Below are positions 8,408 through 16,491 of a DNA stretch of 64,000 bases, in pieces. Positions within the stretch are counted from its first letter, which is position 1. Each line of letters starts with the position of its first letter. Source of the DNA: Actinokineospora globicatena. Lineage in GTDB: Bacteria > Actinomycetota > Actinomycetes > Mycobacteriales > Pseudonocardiaceae. The DNA lies in the NCBI RefSeq assembly GCF_024171945.1, contig NZ_JAMTCR010000002.1, forward strand, positions 62,001 through 126,000, written 5' to 3'. The notes under the pieces are model-generated. The model searched no databases. It saw only the letters and a program-made list of their open reading frames with translations, and had not been told where the DNA came from. A program made the translations under genes and the position numbers.

Positions 8408-11400
8408 CTACTCCGTGACCTGGCGGCCGCTGGGGTGCAGCGGGCAAGCCGTGCGGACCGGGCAGCGGGGGCAGTCGGGGTTTTCGTACGCGGTGTACTC
8501 GGGGCCCACCGTGGACGCCGCGGCGTCGCGGACGATCTTGAGCCAGTGCTCGGCCGACTCGCCGCGCACCGGGGACTGGGCGCGTTCGGTGGCGCCGGTC
8601 TTCTTGTTCGCCTTGGCCACGTACAGCAGCCGCGCGCCGCCGGGTTCGGTGCCGACGTCGCTGAACGCCCCGTAGGCCACCGCGAGCTGGTACACCGCGA
8701 GCTGGGGGTGTTCCTGGGCGTCGTTGGCGCTGACCGGGGACTTGCCGGTCTTGATGTCCACGATCACCGGCCGCCCCTCGGCGTCGACCTCCAACCGGTC
8801 CACCCGGCCAGCGACGGTGATCTTGTCCGGTAGCTCGACCTTGACCTCGCGCTCGACGGCGACCTGGGTCAGTTCCGAGCGGGTCGACTGCATCCAGCCG
8901 AGGAACGTGTCGAGCATCGCGCGGATCCGCTGCTTCTCGCGCCGGGAGAACCACGGCGCGCCCGCGTCGACGGCGTTCCACGCCTTGTCCAACTCGACCA
9001 TCAGCTCGGCGCGCGGCACCCCGGACGCCGCCGCCTGGGCCAACGCGTGCACCAGGGTCCCGGTGACGGCCGCGAGTTCCGCCGGGTCCTGGCCGCCGTG
9101 CCGCTCGACCATCCAGCGCAGCGGGCACTTCGCCAGGATCTCCACTGTGGACGGTGACACGCGCACCGGTTCGTCCGCCGCGCGCAACGGTGCGACGGTG
9201 GTCAGCTCCGGCAGGCCGTACCAGCTGTCCGGGTTGGCCCCCGGCACCCCGGCGGCCGCCAACCTGGCCAACTGCCGCGCCGCCTGACCGCGCCGCGCCT
9301 GGTCCGAACCCTCGTCGCACACCACCTGCCGCAGCTCACCGACCAGGTCGGCCAGCACGAGCGCGCGCTCCTGCTCGGCCATCGGCACCGGCATGTCGGT
9401 CTCCGCCGTGTCGGCCCCGGCCAACTCCGCGAGGAACCGCGAGGGCTGCTCCTCCTCGCCGCGCACCGCGCTGACCAGCAGCTTCGACCGCGCCCTGGAC
9501 GCGGCGACCAGCAGCAGCCGCCGTTCCTCGGCCAGCAGCGGCGCCGTCGCCGACACCTGCTCGCCCACCCCGGCCAGCACGTCGACCAGCCGCTCGACGC
9601 CCAGCAGCGAGCCGCGCAGCCGCAGGTCCGGCCACGCGCCCTCCTGCACGCCGGGCACCGCCACGACTGTCCACTCGCGACCGGCGGCGGCGTGCGCGGT
9701 CAGCACCGCGACGGCATCACCCTGCGGGGCGCTCGGTGCCAGCGTGTCGCCCGCGATCCGCTGGGACACGATGTGGTCGACGAAACCCGTGACGCCGGAC
9801 CCGGGAAGGCGCTCGGCGTAGCGCTGCGCGGTGTGGAACAGCGCGACGATGGCGTCCAGGTCACGGTCCGCCTGCGCGCCGACCGGACCACCGCGGGAGG
9901 CGACGGTGACCCAGCGCGCCTCGAGACCGCTCGTCTGCCACACGTCCCACAGGATCTGCTCAAGCCCGATGCCCTCGTCGATCCCCTTGCGCGCCAACGA
10001 GATCAGGTTCGCGACCCGGCGGACCGGGCCTGCCTCGGTGTCAGCGAGCGCGCTGAGCTTGTCGTTGTCGTTGATGACCTCGACCAGCAGCTCGTCGCTC
10101 GACTTGTCGCCGCCCGAGGTCAGTTCCAGCCTGCGCAGGCCGCGCCGCAACCGCCGCAGCGCTAACGGATCCGCGCCACCGAGTTGCGACGCGAGCAACG
10201 TCTCCGCCAGTGCCGGGTCGAGAACCGCGGGCACGGCGGCACACCGCAACAGCGCCAACAACGGCCGTACCGCGGGCTGTTGCGACAACGGCAACTCGTC
10301 GCCCGGCGCCGCCACCGGAACCCCCGCTGCCGCCAGCGCGCGGTGCAACACCGGCACCGACCGGGTCGCGGAACGCACCAGCACGGCCATGTCCGCCCAC
10401 GGCACCCCGTCGATCAAGTGCGCGCGCCGCAACTGGTTCGCCACCCAGCTCGCCTCGGCCGCCGCCGACGGGTGCAGCCGCACGGTGACGGTTCCGTCGT
10501 CGGACTTGCTCTTGTCGACCCGGCGCACCCCACCCGGCAGCCGCGCAGCCAGGTGTGACACCGCTTTGCGCACGGCGGGCGACATCCGGTGACCTGAACC
10601 GAGCACAACGGTGCCACCACCGGGATCGGCGTCGCGCAGCAACGCGGGATCGGCGCCGCGGAAGGAGAAGATCGCCTGGTCCGGGTCGCCCGCGACGACG
10701 AACTCCTTCGCCGCGCCGCCGAGGGTCCGCAGCAGCGCGTACTGCAGCGGGTCCAGGTGCTGCGCGTCGTCGACCAGCAGGTACCTGACCCGGTCGCGTT
10801 CGGCGTTGAGCAGCTCGTGGTCGGTGTCGAACGCCAGCAGGGCGCTGGCGACCAGCTCGGCGGCGTCCAGCGCGGGGGCGGTGGTGTGCGCGATGCCGCT
10901 GTCCGCCGACCCGATCAGCAGCGTGACCTGTTCGTACTGCCGCCCGAACCGGCCTGCCGCGACCCATTCGTCGCGGCCTTCCCGCTCGCCGAGTTCGATC
11001 AGGTCCTCCGGGCCGAGTCCGCGTTCCGCGGCGCGCAGGACCAGGTCCCGCAGCTCCTCGGCGAACCCGGGGATGGCCAGCGCGGGCCGCAGCCGTTCCG
11101 GCCAGTGCCGGGCCCCCATGTCGATGTCACCGGCGAGCAGTTCCCGGATCACCGCGTCCTGCTCGGGGCCCGAGAGCAACCGGGGGCCGGGGGCGTCGTG
11201 CAGCATCGCCTGGATGCGCAGGACCGCGAAGGCGTAGGAGTGCACGGTGCGCACCAGCGGTTCGCGCACGGTTCGCGGCGCGCCCTGGTCGGTGAGCAGC
11301 TCGGTGATGCGTCCGCGCAGGTCAGCGGCGGCGCGGCGGCTCGCGGTGAGCACCAGCAGCTGCTCGGGATCAACGCCACCGCGCAGGATCCGGTCCGCGG

Positions 11401-11572
11401 CCAGCTCGGCGAGCAGGGTCGTCTTGCCCGACCCGGGACCACCCAGGACGCGGACGAAACCGTCGGCGCCCGCGAGCACCCGGCGGGCGTCCTCGCCCCA
11501 GCGCAGGGCGCGCTTGCGCGGCTGCGGCGCACGGACCAGCCGCGGAGCGAGCGGCGACTTCCCGGCGACCAT
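8408..11572 (-). CDS. adnA: AdnA subunit of the AdnAB helicase-nuclease, with Fe-S nuclease domain
   Basis: With the ATG at 11572 the protein has 1,054 residues, matching mycobacterial AdnA from memory. Frames open further upstream, but that sequence runs into the divergent hydrolase gene and looks non-coding. Near the N-terminus are LVRAPQP and Walker A GGPGSGKTT, followed by LVDDAQHLDPLQ and GDPDQAIFSFRG, typical of the AdnA motor. The C-terminal nuclease has GRVDRLEVDAEGRPVIVDIK and QLAVYQLAV. A cysteine in ILAKCPLRW together with CPRC and TACPL near the end forms the four-cysteine [4Fe-4S] staple seen in AddB/Cas4-type nucleases. It probably forms one operon with adnB. Confidence 0.92.
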   Translation of the reverse strand: MVAGKSPLAPRLVRAPQPRKRALRWGEDARRVLAGADGFVRVLGGPGSGKTTLLAELAADRILRGGVDPEQLLVLTASRRAAADLRGRITELLTDQGAPRTVREPLVRTVHSYAFAVLRIQAMLHDAPGPRLLSGPEQDAVIRELLAGDIDMGARHWPERLRPALAIPGFAEELRDLVLRAAERGLGPEDLIELGEREGRDEWVAAGRFGRQYEQVTLLIGSADSGIAHTTAPALDAAELVASALLAFDTDHELLNAERDRVRYLLVDDAQHLDPLQYALLRTLGGAAKEFVVAGDPDQAIFSFRGADPALLRDADPGGGTVVLGSGHRMSPAVRKAVSHLAARLPGGVRRVDKSKSDDGTVTVRLHPSAAAEASWVANQLRRAHLIDGVPWADMAVLVRSATRSVPVLHRALAAAGVPVAAPGDELPLSQQPAVRPLLALLRCAAVPAVLDPALAETLLASQLGGADPLALRRLRRGLRRLELTSGGDKSSDELLVEVINDNDKLSALADTEAGPVRRVANLISLARKGIDEGIGLEQILWDVWQTSGLEARWVTVASRGGPVGAQADRDLDAIVALFHTAQRYAERLPGSGVTGFVDHIVSQRIAGDTLAPSAPQGDAVAVLTAHAAAGREWTVVAVPGVQEGAWPDLRLRGSLLGVERLVDVLAGVGEQVSATAPLLAEERRLLLVAASRARSKLLVSAVRGEEEQPSRFLAELAGADTAETDMPVPMAEQERALVLADLVGELRQVVCDEGSDQARRGQAARQLARLAAAGVPGANPDSWYGLPELTTVAPLRAADEPVRVSPSTVEILAKCPLRWMVERHGGQDPAELAAVTGTLVHALAQAAASGVPRAELMVELDKAWNAVDAGAPWFSRREKQRIRAMLDTFLGWMQSTRSELTQVAVEREVKVELPDKITVAGRVDRLEVDAEGRPVIVDIKTGKSPVSANDAQEHPQLAVYQLAVAYGAFSDVGTEPGGARLLYVAKANKKTGATERAQSPVRGESAEHWLKIVRDAAASTVGPEYTAYENPDCPRCPVRTACPLHPSGRQVTE

Positions 11573-11648
11573 CCGCCGATTGGACCACGGCCGCCACCGC
11601 GACCCGGACGCGGCACGCCCAACGGCGGCGGATGGGATGATGCGCGGC

Positions 11649-12377
11649 ATGGCCGACGCCCTGAACGTGCACGTCTTCGGACCGCCGGACGCGCCGCCGT
11701 TGCTCGCACTGCACGGGGTCACCGGGCACGGCGGCCGGTACCGCGCGCTGGCCGAGGGGCAGCTGCCCGGCTACCGCGTGATCGCCCCGGACCTGCGCGG
11801 GCACGGCCACTCCCCAGCGCTGCCGCCGTGGACGCTCGAGCAGCACGTGGCCGATGTTCTCGCGGTCATCGAGACTTTCGGCTTGGACGCGCCACCGGTC
11901 GTGGCGCACTCGTTCGGCGGTCTGATCGCGTTGCACCTGCCGCGGCACCGGGTCGGGGACCTGGTCCTGCTCGACCCGGCGGTGAGCGTGCGACCGCAGG
12001 ACGCGTTGGCGTACGCGGAGAACGCGGCGGCGACAGCGAGCGATCCGGTGGCCGCGCAGCGTGGCGACTGGCCCGCGGCGCCGGACGAGGTGGTGGCCGA
12101 GGAGGTCGCCGCGCACTGGACGCGGGTCGACGGCGGCTGGCGACCCCGGTACTGCCCACCAGCGGTGGCCACGGCGTGGAGCGAGATGTGCCGCCCAGTC
12201 CCGGCCCCGACCGAGCGGACACTGGTCGTGCGGGCACTGCGCGCGCCCTACGTCGGACCGGAGTTCCTCGCCGGGGCTGGCGCGGCAAAAGTCGTTGACC
12301 TCGACTGCGGTCACGTGGTCTATGTGGATGCCCCGGAGCGCGTCGGCGCTCTGGTGACCGACTTCCTCGAGGGATGA
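11649..12377 (+). CDS. LipV-like alpha/beta hydrolase
   Basis: A 242-residue alpha/beta hydrolase with the oxyanion region LHGVTGHGG, the nucleophile elbow AHSFGG, and a late histidine in LDCGHVVYVDAPE. By position next to AdnA and by size it matches mycobacterial LipV, a serine esterase; the substrate here is not known. ATG codons at 11637, 11640 and 11649 are in frame. 11649 was chosen because GGATGGG then sits about 10 nt upstream. It is divergent from adnA. Its last 4 bp (ATGA) overlap the start of the alkyltransferase-like gene, so the two are translationally coupled. Confidence 0.85.
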   Translation: MADALNVHVFGPPDAPPLLALHGVTGHGGRYRALAEGQLPGYRVIAPDLRGHGHSPALPPWTLEQHVADVLAVIETFGLDAPPVVAHSFGGLIALHLPRHRVGDLVLLDPAVSVRPQDALAYAENAAATASDPVAAQRGDWPAAPDEVVAEEVAAHWTRVDGGWRPRYCPPAVATAWSEMCRPVPAPTERTLVVRALRAPYVGPEFLAGAGAAKVVDLDCGHVVYVDAPERVGALVTDFLEG

Positions 12378-12697
12378 GCGTGGACGAGGAACTGCACGAG
12401 CGGGTGCGCGCGGCGATCAGGCGGATCCCCGGGGGGAGCGTCGCCACCTACGGCGACATCGCCGACCTGACCAGCGCGCCGTCACCCCGGTTGGTGGGCA
12501 AGGTGCTGGCCGAGGACGGTCACGACCTGCCGTGGCACCGGGTGCTGCGGGCCAACGGCACGCCCGCGCCGCACCTGGCCGAGGAGCAGCTGGCCAGGTT
12601 GCGCGCGGAGGGGGTGCTCGCCGACGGCGACAAGGTCGACCTGCGTCGCCACCGGTGGGCGGATGTGGTGCCGGAAGACGAACCGGGCTTGTTCTAA
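12374..12697 (+). CDS. Alkyltransferase-like protein (ATL), O6-alkylguanine lesion sensor
   Basis: 107 residues covering the DNA-binding part of the Ogt/MGMT fold: VRAAIRRIPGGSVATYGDIA, then PWHRVLRANG at 53-62. The catalytic PCHRV cysteine of true methyltransferases is replaced by tryptophan (PWHRV), the hallmark of ATL proteins. ATLs cannot remove alkyl groups; they flip and flag O6-alkylguanine for nucleotide excision repair. The gene starts inside the lipV-like stop codon (ATGA overlap). Its place beside adnAB makes a small DNA-repair neighbourhood, also conserved in M. tuberculosis (Rv3204, from memory). Confidence 0.9.
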   Translation: MSVDEELHERVRAAIRRIPGGSVATYGDIADLTSAPSPRLVGKVLAEDGHDLPWHRVLRANGTPAPHLAEEQLARLRAEGVLADGDKVDLRRHRWADVVPEDEPGLF

Positions 12698-12734
12698 CGA
12701 GCTGGTTCTAGCGGCTACAACGGCTGCTGGGGCC

Positions 12735-12926
12735 TTAGCGGCGCTTGCCGTCGGCGGGGTCCAGACCAAGCATGTCGAGCAGGCGCAGGCAGTCCTCGGC
12801 GTCGGAGGAGTGGTCGGCCACCGTGCGCGCGGCCTTGCTGCACTGGTCGGCGTTGTGCATCGACTCGACCTCCCGTGCCGCGGCGATCCTGGTCGGGGAC
12901 GTCGGTGTCCCGTTCGCGAGCGTCAT
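12735..12926 (-). CDS. Small conserved actinobacterial protein, function unknown
   Basis: A 63-residue soluble protein starting at an ATG with a good site, AGGAAGG, about 8 nt upstream. The central and C-terminal part (VHNAD-like ESMHNADQCSKAARTV, then DAEDCLRLLDMLGL) has the helical, two-cysteine character of a small family I recall in Pseudonocardiales genomes. No function is known to me. It is convergent with the ATL gene, with 37 bp between the stop codons. Start site, coding character and memory of relatives support it; no domain assignment is possible. Confidence 0.65.
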   Translation of the reverse strand: MTLANGTPTSPTRIAAAREVESMHNADQCSKAARTVADHSSDAEDCLRLLDMLGLDPADGKRR

Positions 12927-13111
12927 GGCGAAACCTTCCTAGAGACGGCCGCCACCACGAAGGGCGTCGAGTGCCCACAGGGGTTTTCGCGTGGCGTGCC
13001 GGCTGGAGTGGCCATCACTCTTTCAGCCCATTGCGGCCGCCGCAAGAGGCCCAACGGTCCTGGTGTGTTACGCCGGTGTGAATGTCACGGAATGCGATTG
13101 GCCGGGCACAA

Positions 13112-13201
13112 TCACTGCTTGATGCGGCGCTTGGTGAAGGTGATGAGCCCGCTGACGAGCAACAACGCACCCACGACGACCGCGATGAGACCAACGTCCA
13201 T
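13112..13201 (-). CDS. Possible 29-residue single-helix membrane protein
   Basis: Reading leftward from the ATG at 13199-13201 gives a 29-residue peptide that begins MDVGLIAVVVGALLLVSGL and ends with the basic tail FTKRRIKQ. That is one complete transmembrane helix with a positive-inside tail, the usual form of genuine actinobacterial microproteins. The ribosome-binding site is weak (TGGAA), and without homology support the call is tentative. It lies downstream of the perfect hairpin at 13236-13269 and is separated from the small protein gene at 12926 by about 185 bp. Confidence 0.45.
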   Translation of the reverse strand: MDVGLIAVVVGALLLVSGLITFTKRRIKQ

Positions 13202-13235
13202 GCATTCCAGGACGCGGCACCCGCGGTCCTGGTTG

Positions 13236-13269
13236 CGCGATTGGGTGGAAGGTTTTCCACCCAATCGCG
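13236..13269. terminator. Perfect 15-bp hairpin downstream of the TPR gene
   Basis: CGCGATTGGGTGGAA is followed by the loop GGTT and then its exact reverse complement. It begins 16 bp past the stop of the leftward TPR gene, so it probably ends the pirin/TPR transcript. There is no U-run on either side. Such strong stems without a U-run are common as bidirectional terminators in high-GC actinobacteria, but a protein-binding site is also possible. Confidence 0.65.
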
Positions 13270-13285
13270 ATCCATTTCGGAAACG

Positions 13286-13645
13286 CTAGGTGAGGCGAGC
13301 CTCACATTCCGCGAGCGCCGAGTTCGCCTCGGCGGATCCGGTCATGGCCGCCGCCAGCCGCAGGTGCGGCACAGCCTCGGCGTGCTTGCTCTGCCTGGCC
13401 AGCGCGCGGCCGAGCAGGGTCAGCGCGAACGCGTCCGAGGGGTCCAGCTCGACCAGCTCGCGGGCGGTGGCCTCGGCCTTGCCCAGCGCGGCGGACTGGA
13501 AGTGGGCCAGCGCCAACTCGGTCAGCACGGCCCGCGACGTCGGGTCCACCTCGGCGGCCTGGGACAGGTAGCGGGCCGCGGTGGTCGGGTCGCCACCCTC
13601 GCGGTAGCGGCGCCCGAGTTCGTAGAGCGTGGCGAGGTCGGTCAC
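13286..13645 (-). CDS. Tetratricopeptide-repeat protein
   Basis: The GTG at 13645 overlaps the pirin stop (GTGA), giving 119 residues; longer readings would run into the pirin gene. The protein is almost entirely TPR helices: LYELGRRYREGGDPTTAARY, then AVLTELALAHFQSAALGKAEATA, then AFALTLLGRALARQSKHAEAV. About three repeats fit typical A/G/L spacing. It is probably a small protein-protein interaction adaptor in the cytoplasm. Tight coupling to pirin suggests a shared job, but what it binds is not evident from sequence. Confidence 0.82.
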   Translation of the reverse strand: MTDLATLYELGRRYREGGDPTTAARYLSQAAEVDPTSRAVLTELALAHFQSAALGKAEATARELVELDPSDAFALTLLGRALARQSKHAEAVPHLRLAAAMTGSAEANSALAECEARLT

Positions 13646-14631
13646 GCGTCCTCCTCGGTGAGGTCGGCGGAACTGCGGTGGGCGACCGGGATCTGGCCGA
13701 GCCGCCCGGCCTGGTAGTCGTCGAACGCCTGGAGGATCTCCTGGCGGGTGTTCATCACGAAGGGACCGTAGCGGGCAACGGGTTCGTTGATCGGCAGACC
13801 GCCGAGCACCAGCACCTCCCAGGTCGGGGAGTTGCCCGGCTGGGTGTCCGCCGCGCGCAACGTGAGCGCGTCTCCGGCTTGCCCGAACACGGCGAGCTCC
13901 CCTTCCCGCAACGGCCTTCCTTCTCTGCCAACGGTGCCGCGACCGGAGAGCACGTAGGCGAGGGCGTTGAAGTCCCGCGCCCACGGCATGGTCAACCGCG
14001 CACCGGCCGCGACAGTCGCGTGCAGGTAAGTGATCGGCGTGTACGTCGAACCCGGTCCCTGAAAACCAGCGAGGTCGCCAGCGATAACACGCACGAGTGC
14101 GCCACCGTCGTCGCTGGCGAGCAACTTCGCGTCACCCGCGGCGATGTCCTGATAACGCGGCGGCACCATCTTCATCGCCTTGGGCAGGTTGACCCACAAC
14201 TGCACGCCGTGGAACAGACCACCCGTCGCCACCAGTTCCGGCGGCGGGACCTCGTTGTGCAGGATCCCGCTCCCGGCGGTCATCCACTGCGTGGAGCCGT
14301 CGGTGATGAGACCGCCGCCGCCGATGGAGTCGGTGTGCGCCATCGCGCCGTCGATCATGTAGGTGACCGTCTCGAACCCGCGGTGCGGGTGCCACGGCGC
14401 GCCCTTGGCCTCGCCGGGGCCGTACTCGACGGCGCCCATGTGGTCGAGCAGCAGGAACGGGTCGGCCATCGCCAGGTCGACGCCCGGGAACGGCCTGCGG
14501 ACCTGGAAACCCTCACCCTCAAGGAAGGACTCGGCCCGCACCGTCGTGCGCACCCCGCGCCAGGTCGTCGCCGACTCGGGCAGGACGGGCAGGCGGGGCA
14601 GGGTCAGCGTGTCCGCGGTGACAGCAGGCAC
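13642..14631 (-). CDS. Pirin-family bicupin protein
   Basis: 329 residues with the cupin metal-binding signature of pirins: WHPHRGFETVTYMIDG (HxH), then a downstream HTDSIGG and GILHNE. A second cupin half follows (about 180-290). Pirins bind a metal; some act as quercetin 2,3-dioxygenases and others as redox-sensitive regulators, so the reaction cannot be fixed here. The N-terminal extension before RGVRTTVRAESFLEGEGF is proline-rich. The start is an ATG. It is the first gene of a two-gene unit with the TPR protein. Confidence 0.9.
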   Translation of the reverse strand: MPAVTADTLTLPRLPVLPESATTWRGVRTTVRAESFLEGEGFQVRRPFPGVDLAMADPFLLLDHMGAVEYGPGEAKGAPWHPHRGFETVTYMIDGAMAHTDSIGGGGLITDGSTQWMTAGSGILHNEVPPPELVATGGLFHGVQLWVNLPKAMKMVPPRYQDIAAGDAKLLASDDGGALVRVIAGDLAGFQGPGSTYTPITYLHATVAAGARLTMPWARDFNALAYVLSGRGTVGREGRPLREGELAVFGQAGDALTLRAADTQPGNSPTWEVLVLGGLPINEPVARYGPFVMNTRQEILQAFDDYQAGRLGQIPVAHRSSADLTEEDA

Positions 14632-14707
14632 GGCAGCCTCCTCTCACTCAGGGCCACCCGGGCGGCGACCACGCCCCGGTCAACCTAGTTGCGCGCTCAA
14701 TTATTCC

Positions 14708-15199
14708 TCAGGTCTGCGCCCACATCGAGTAGATGAGGTTGTCCTCGTCCGCGCACACGACCTGCGGCAGGGCGGGCTCGGCGACCTGGTTGCAGCGCAT
14801 GGGACCGATCTCGAAGTCCGGCAACCCGGTCTTGGGCTCCGGCCGCGCGGCGTAGTAGTCGAACAGGATCGCGGCGGCCTGCTCGCAGTTCAACCGCCCA
14901 CGCGGCGTCTCCACCACGGCGGCGAGCATGTCCTTGCCCAGCGCGCCCTTGAACGGCCGGTCGCAGTGGGTCGTGGGGGCGCTCTCGTCGACGGCGGGGA
15001 CCTCGGACTTGACCTTGGTCGTCGTGGTCGTGGTCGCCTTGGTCGTGGTGGGCCGCGCCGGGGTGGTGCGCTTGGTGGTGGTCGTCGTCTCGGGTGCGGT
15101 GGTCGTCGTTGTGTCCACACTCGACGCTGTTCCTGTGACGGGCGCGGAACAGCCAGTAACCAAGGCGGCGAGCAACATCAAACCGGCAAATGACCTCAT
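14708..15199 (-). CDS. Secreted lipoprotein, function unknown
   Basis: The ATG at 15199 begins MRSFAGLMLLAALVTGC, a lipoprotein signal with the lipobox LVTGC. A GTG two codons upstream is an alternative. A threonine-rich linker (TTTTTAPETTTTTK and similar) separates the lipid anchor from a folded domain of about 90 residues with three cysteines, containing NCEQAAAILFDYYAARPEPK. Longer upstream readings of this frame are not gene-like. It diverges from the second lipoprotein gene at 15314. I do not recognise the domain. Confidence 0.75.
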   Translation of the reverse strand: MRSFAGLMLLAALVTGCSAPVTGTASSVDTTTTTAPETTTTTKRTTPARPTTTKATTTTTTKVKSEVPAVDESAPTTHCDRPFKGALGKDMLAAVVETPRGRLNCEQAAAILFDYYAARPEPKTGLPDFEIGPMRCNQVAEPALPQVVCADEDNLIYSMWAQT

Positions 15200-15313
15200 G
15201 TCCACGGGTTCGACGGACCCACCCCGCGCGTTACGCGTCCACACCGGACCACGATCGGTGGAATCCCCCGCGCGCGCCGGGCGCCACCGCCGGTCAGCCC
15301 CTACCGTTTCCGC

Positions 15314-15883
15314 GTGCTCGCCCGATCCACCGCCGCTCTCCTGTCCGCCCTCACCCTCACCGGCTGCACAGCCACCCCGACCGCAAGCCCCCAACCCCAA
15401 CTGGCCCCCGTGCGCTCCGAGCCCACGACGTCCTACCCAGCCCCACCCCCCACCCGCCAACCCGACACGATGGTCGGCTCCCCCAAGCTCGCCCCCGCGG
15501 TCCTCGACTGCCCGAGCTACGTAGCCCTCATCACCAAGGCAACCGGCGTCAAAGCCGAACCCCTCCTCGGCACACCAGACCTGTGCCGCTACCGCCTCCC
15601 CTACACCCGGGGCACCACAAACGTCTCCATCCTCTTCCGCGCCGAACCCCCCGGCACCCCCAGCTACGTCCGCACCGAGGACCACTACGGCAACACGGCC
15701 TACCAAGTAATAGGCCCAGACCCCACCGCCTGCGGCCTCTCCATCGCCCTGGACCCCTACCTCCCCCCACACGAGCACGGCTCACACCTCACGGTGCTCG
15801 GGAGCTTCGAAACCGCCCCCTGCCCCACCGTCAACAAAATCATCGCCCCCCTATTCGACCGCCTAACCGACGCACCGGAATAG
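15314..15883 (+). CDS. Secreted lipoprotein, possibly DUF3558-like
   Basis: GTG start; MLARSTAALLSALTLTGC gives a lipoprotein signal with lipobox LTLTGC. A proline-rich spacer precedes a domain of about 120 residues with cysteines at LDCPSYVAL, DLCRY, TACGL and APCPT. This pattern, one cysteine near the start of the domain and another within the conserved core, resembles DUF3558 actinobacterial lipoproteins, but I hold that loosely. It diverges from the 15199 lipoprotein with 114 bp between starts. Coding sequence is markedly rich in CCC/ACC runs compared with its neighbours. Confidence 0.72.
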   Translation: MLARSTAALLSALTLTGCTATPTASPQPQLAPVRSEPTTSYPAPPPTRQPDTMVGSPKLAPAVLDCPSYVALITKATGVKAEPLLGTPDLCRYRLPYTRGTTNVSILFRAEPPGTPSYVRTEDHYGNTAYQVIGPDPTACGLSIALDPYLPPHEHGSHLTVLGSFETAPCPTVNKIIAPLFDRLTDAPE

Positions 15884-16025
15884 CCACACCCCCCTCGGTC
15901 CCCACCCCCTCTCCCCTCCTCCCTCCCCACCACCCCACGCCCCACTCCCGCGCTGTCCCCCACGCCCCACCAAGTCCCCACACCCAGTCCCAGCCCACCC
16001 GCAACGACTGGCGAAGCCCCGACGA

Positions 16026-16088
16026 CGTTGGCCCTAAAGCACCCGCCAACACCGTTGGCCCCTAGTCACCCGCCAAACGACGTTGGCC
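16026..16088. repeat. Degenerate 27/28-bp tandem repeat, two and a third units
   Basis: CGTTGGCC recurs at 16026, 16053 and 16081. The units between share C(T)A...CACCCGCCAA: unit 1 reads CGTTGGCCCTAAAGCACC..., unit 2 CGTTGGCCCCTAGTCACC.... It stops about 36 bp before the inverted repeat at 16125. No function is evident. Confidence 0.65.
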
Positions 16089-16124
16089 GACACGCGCTCC
16101 ACCCGAGTCGCTGGTGCCAGGCCG

Positions 16125-16270
16125 GCTCGATGGGGTGGACTTGTTTTGTGTGGGGGAGGACCACCCGTAGCGTCGTTGCGCGGACAGGGCCATGCTTTTC
16201 GGCCCCTGCTTTGCGGTCCTGCCACGGGTGGTTCAGGGGCCCCGCGCAAAACAAGTTCGCCCCATCGAGC
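16125..16270. repeat. Long imperfect inverted repeat (about 47-50-bp arms) around a 49-bp centre
   Basis: The left arm 16125-16171 (beginning GCTCGATGGGGTGGACTTGT) matches the reverse complement of 16221-16270 (which begins GCTCGATGGGGCGAACTTGT) with a few substitutions and a short insertion. The shared core is ACTTGTTTTGxGxGGGG. The centre can pair further (CAGGGCC against GGCCCCTG), so the whole 146 bp could form one long hairpin. There is no reading frame of note and no target-site duplication that I can see. It could be a miniature mobile element, a dispersed genome repeat or a structured RNA. Confidence 0.75.
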
Positions 16271-16463
16271 TTCGCTCGAAACTCGCGTCACGACGATGGC
16301 GCAGCCGAGGCGTTCCCCGCAGCGAAGCGGAGGCCCGAGACCCGGACTTCCCCCAGCTCAACGCCTACCCGCCCGCGGCCGCCAAGATCAACCCGCCCCA
16401 AAGTCCCCCGAATACACAGCCTACCCAAGGGCAAGCAAGGCAAGAGAGGCTGAAGTTCGCCCC

Positions 16464-16491
16464 TGTGGACAACTCCACCCCTTGTGGACAA
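16464..16491. promoter_or_regulatory. Two DnaA-box-like sites (TGTGGACAA) 19 bp apart
   Basis: TGTGGACAA occurs at 16464-16472 and 16483-16491; the reverse complement TTGTCCACA is the high-GC actinobacterial DnaA box consensus. Both face the same way and begin 9 bp past the narK stop. Whether DnaA binds is not known; two sites are far fewer than an origin would have. Confidence 0.4.

Noticed and set aside
6125-8833. 902-codon plus-strand frame opposite adnB/adnA
   Set aside because: Antisense of the AdnB helicase motifs; composition typical of GC-driven shadow frames.
13082-13717. Plus-strand frame through the pirin/TPR region
   Set aside because: Antisense to the TPR gene with overlapping stop/start evidence on the minus strand.
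15190-16065. Plus-strand frame running past both lipoprotein regions
   Set aside because: Pro/His/Arg-rich shadow; the true lipoprotein genes have lipobox starts in other frames.
16464-16491. A replication origin near the DnaA-box-like sites
   Set aside because: Only two boxes; no cluster, no AT-rich unwinding region and no dnaA/dnaN nearby.
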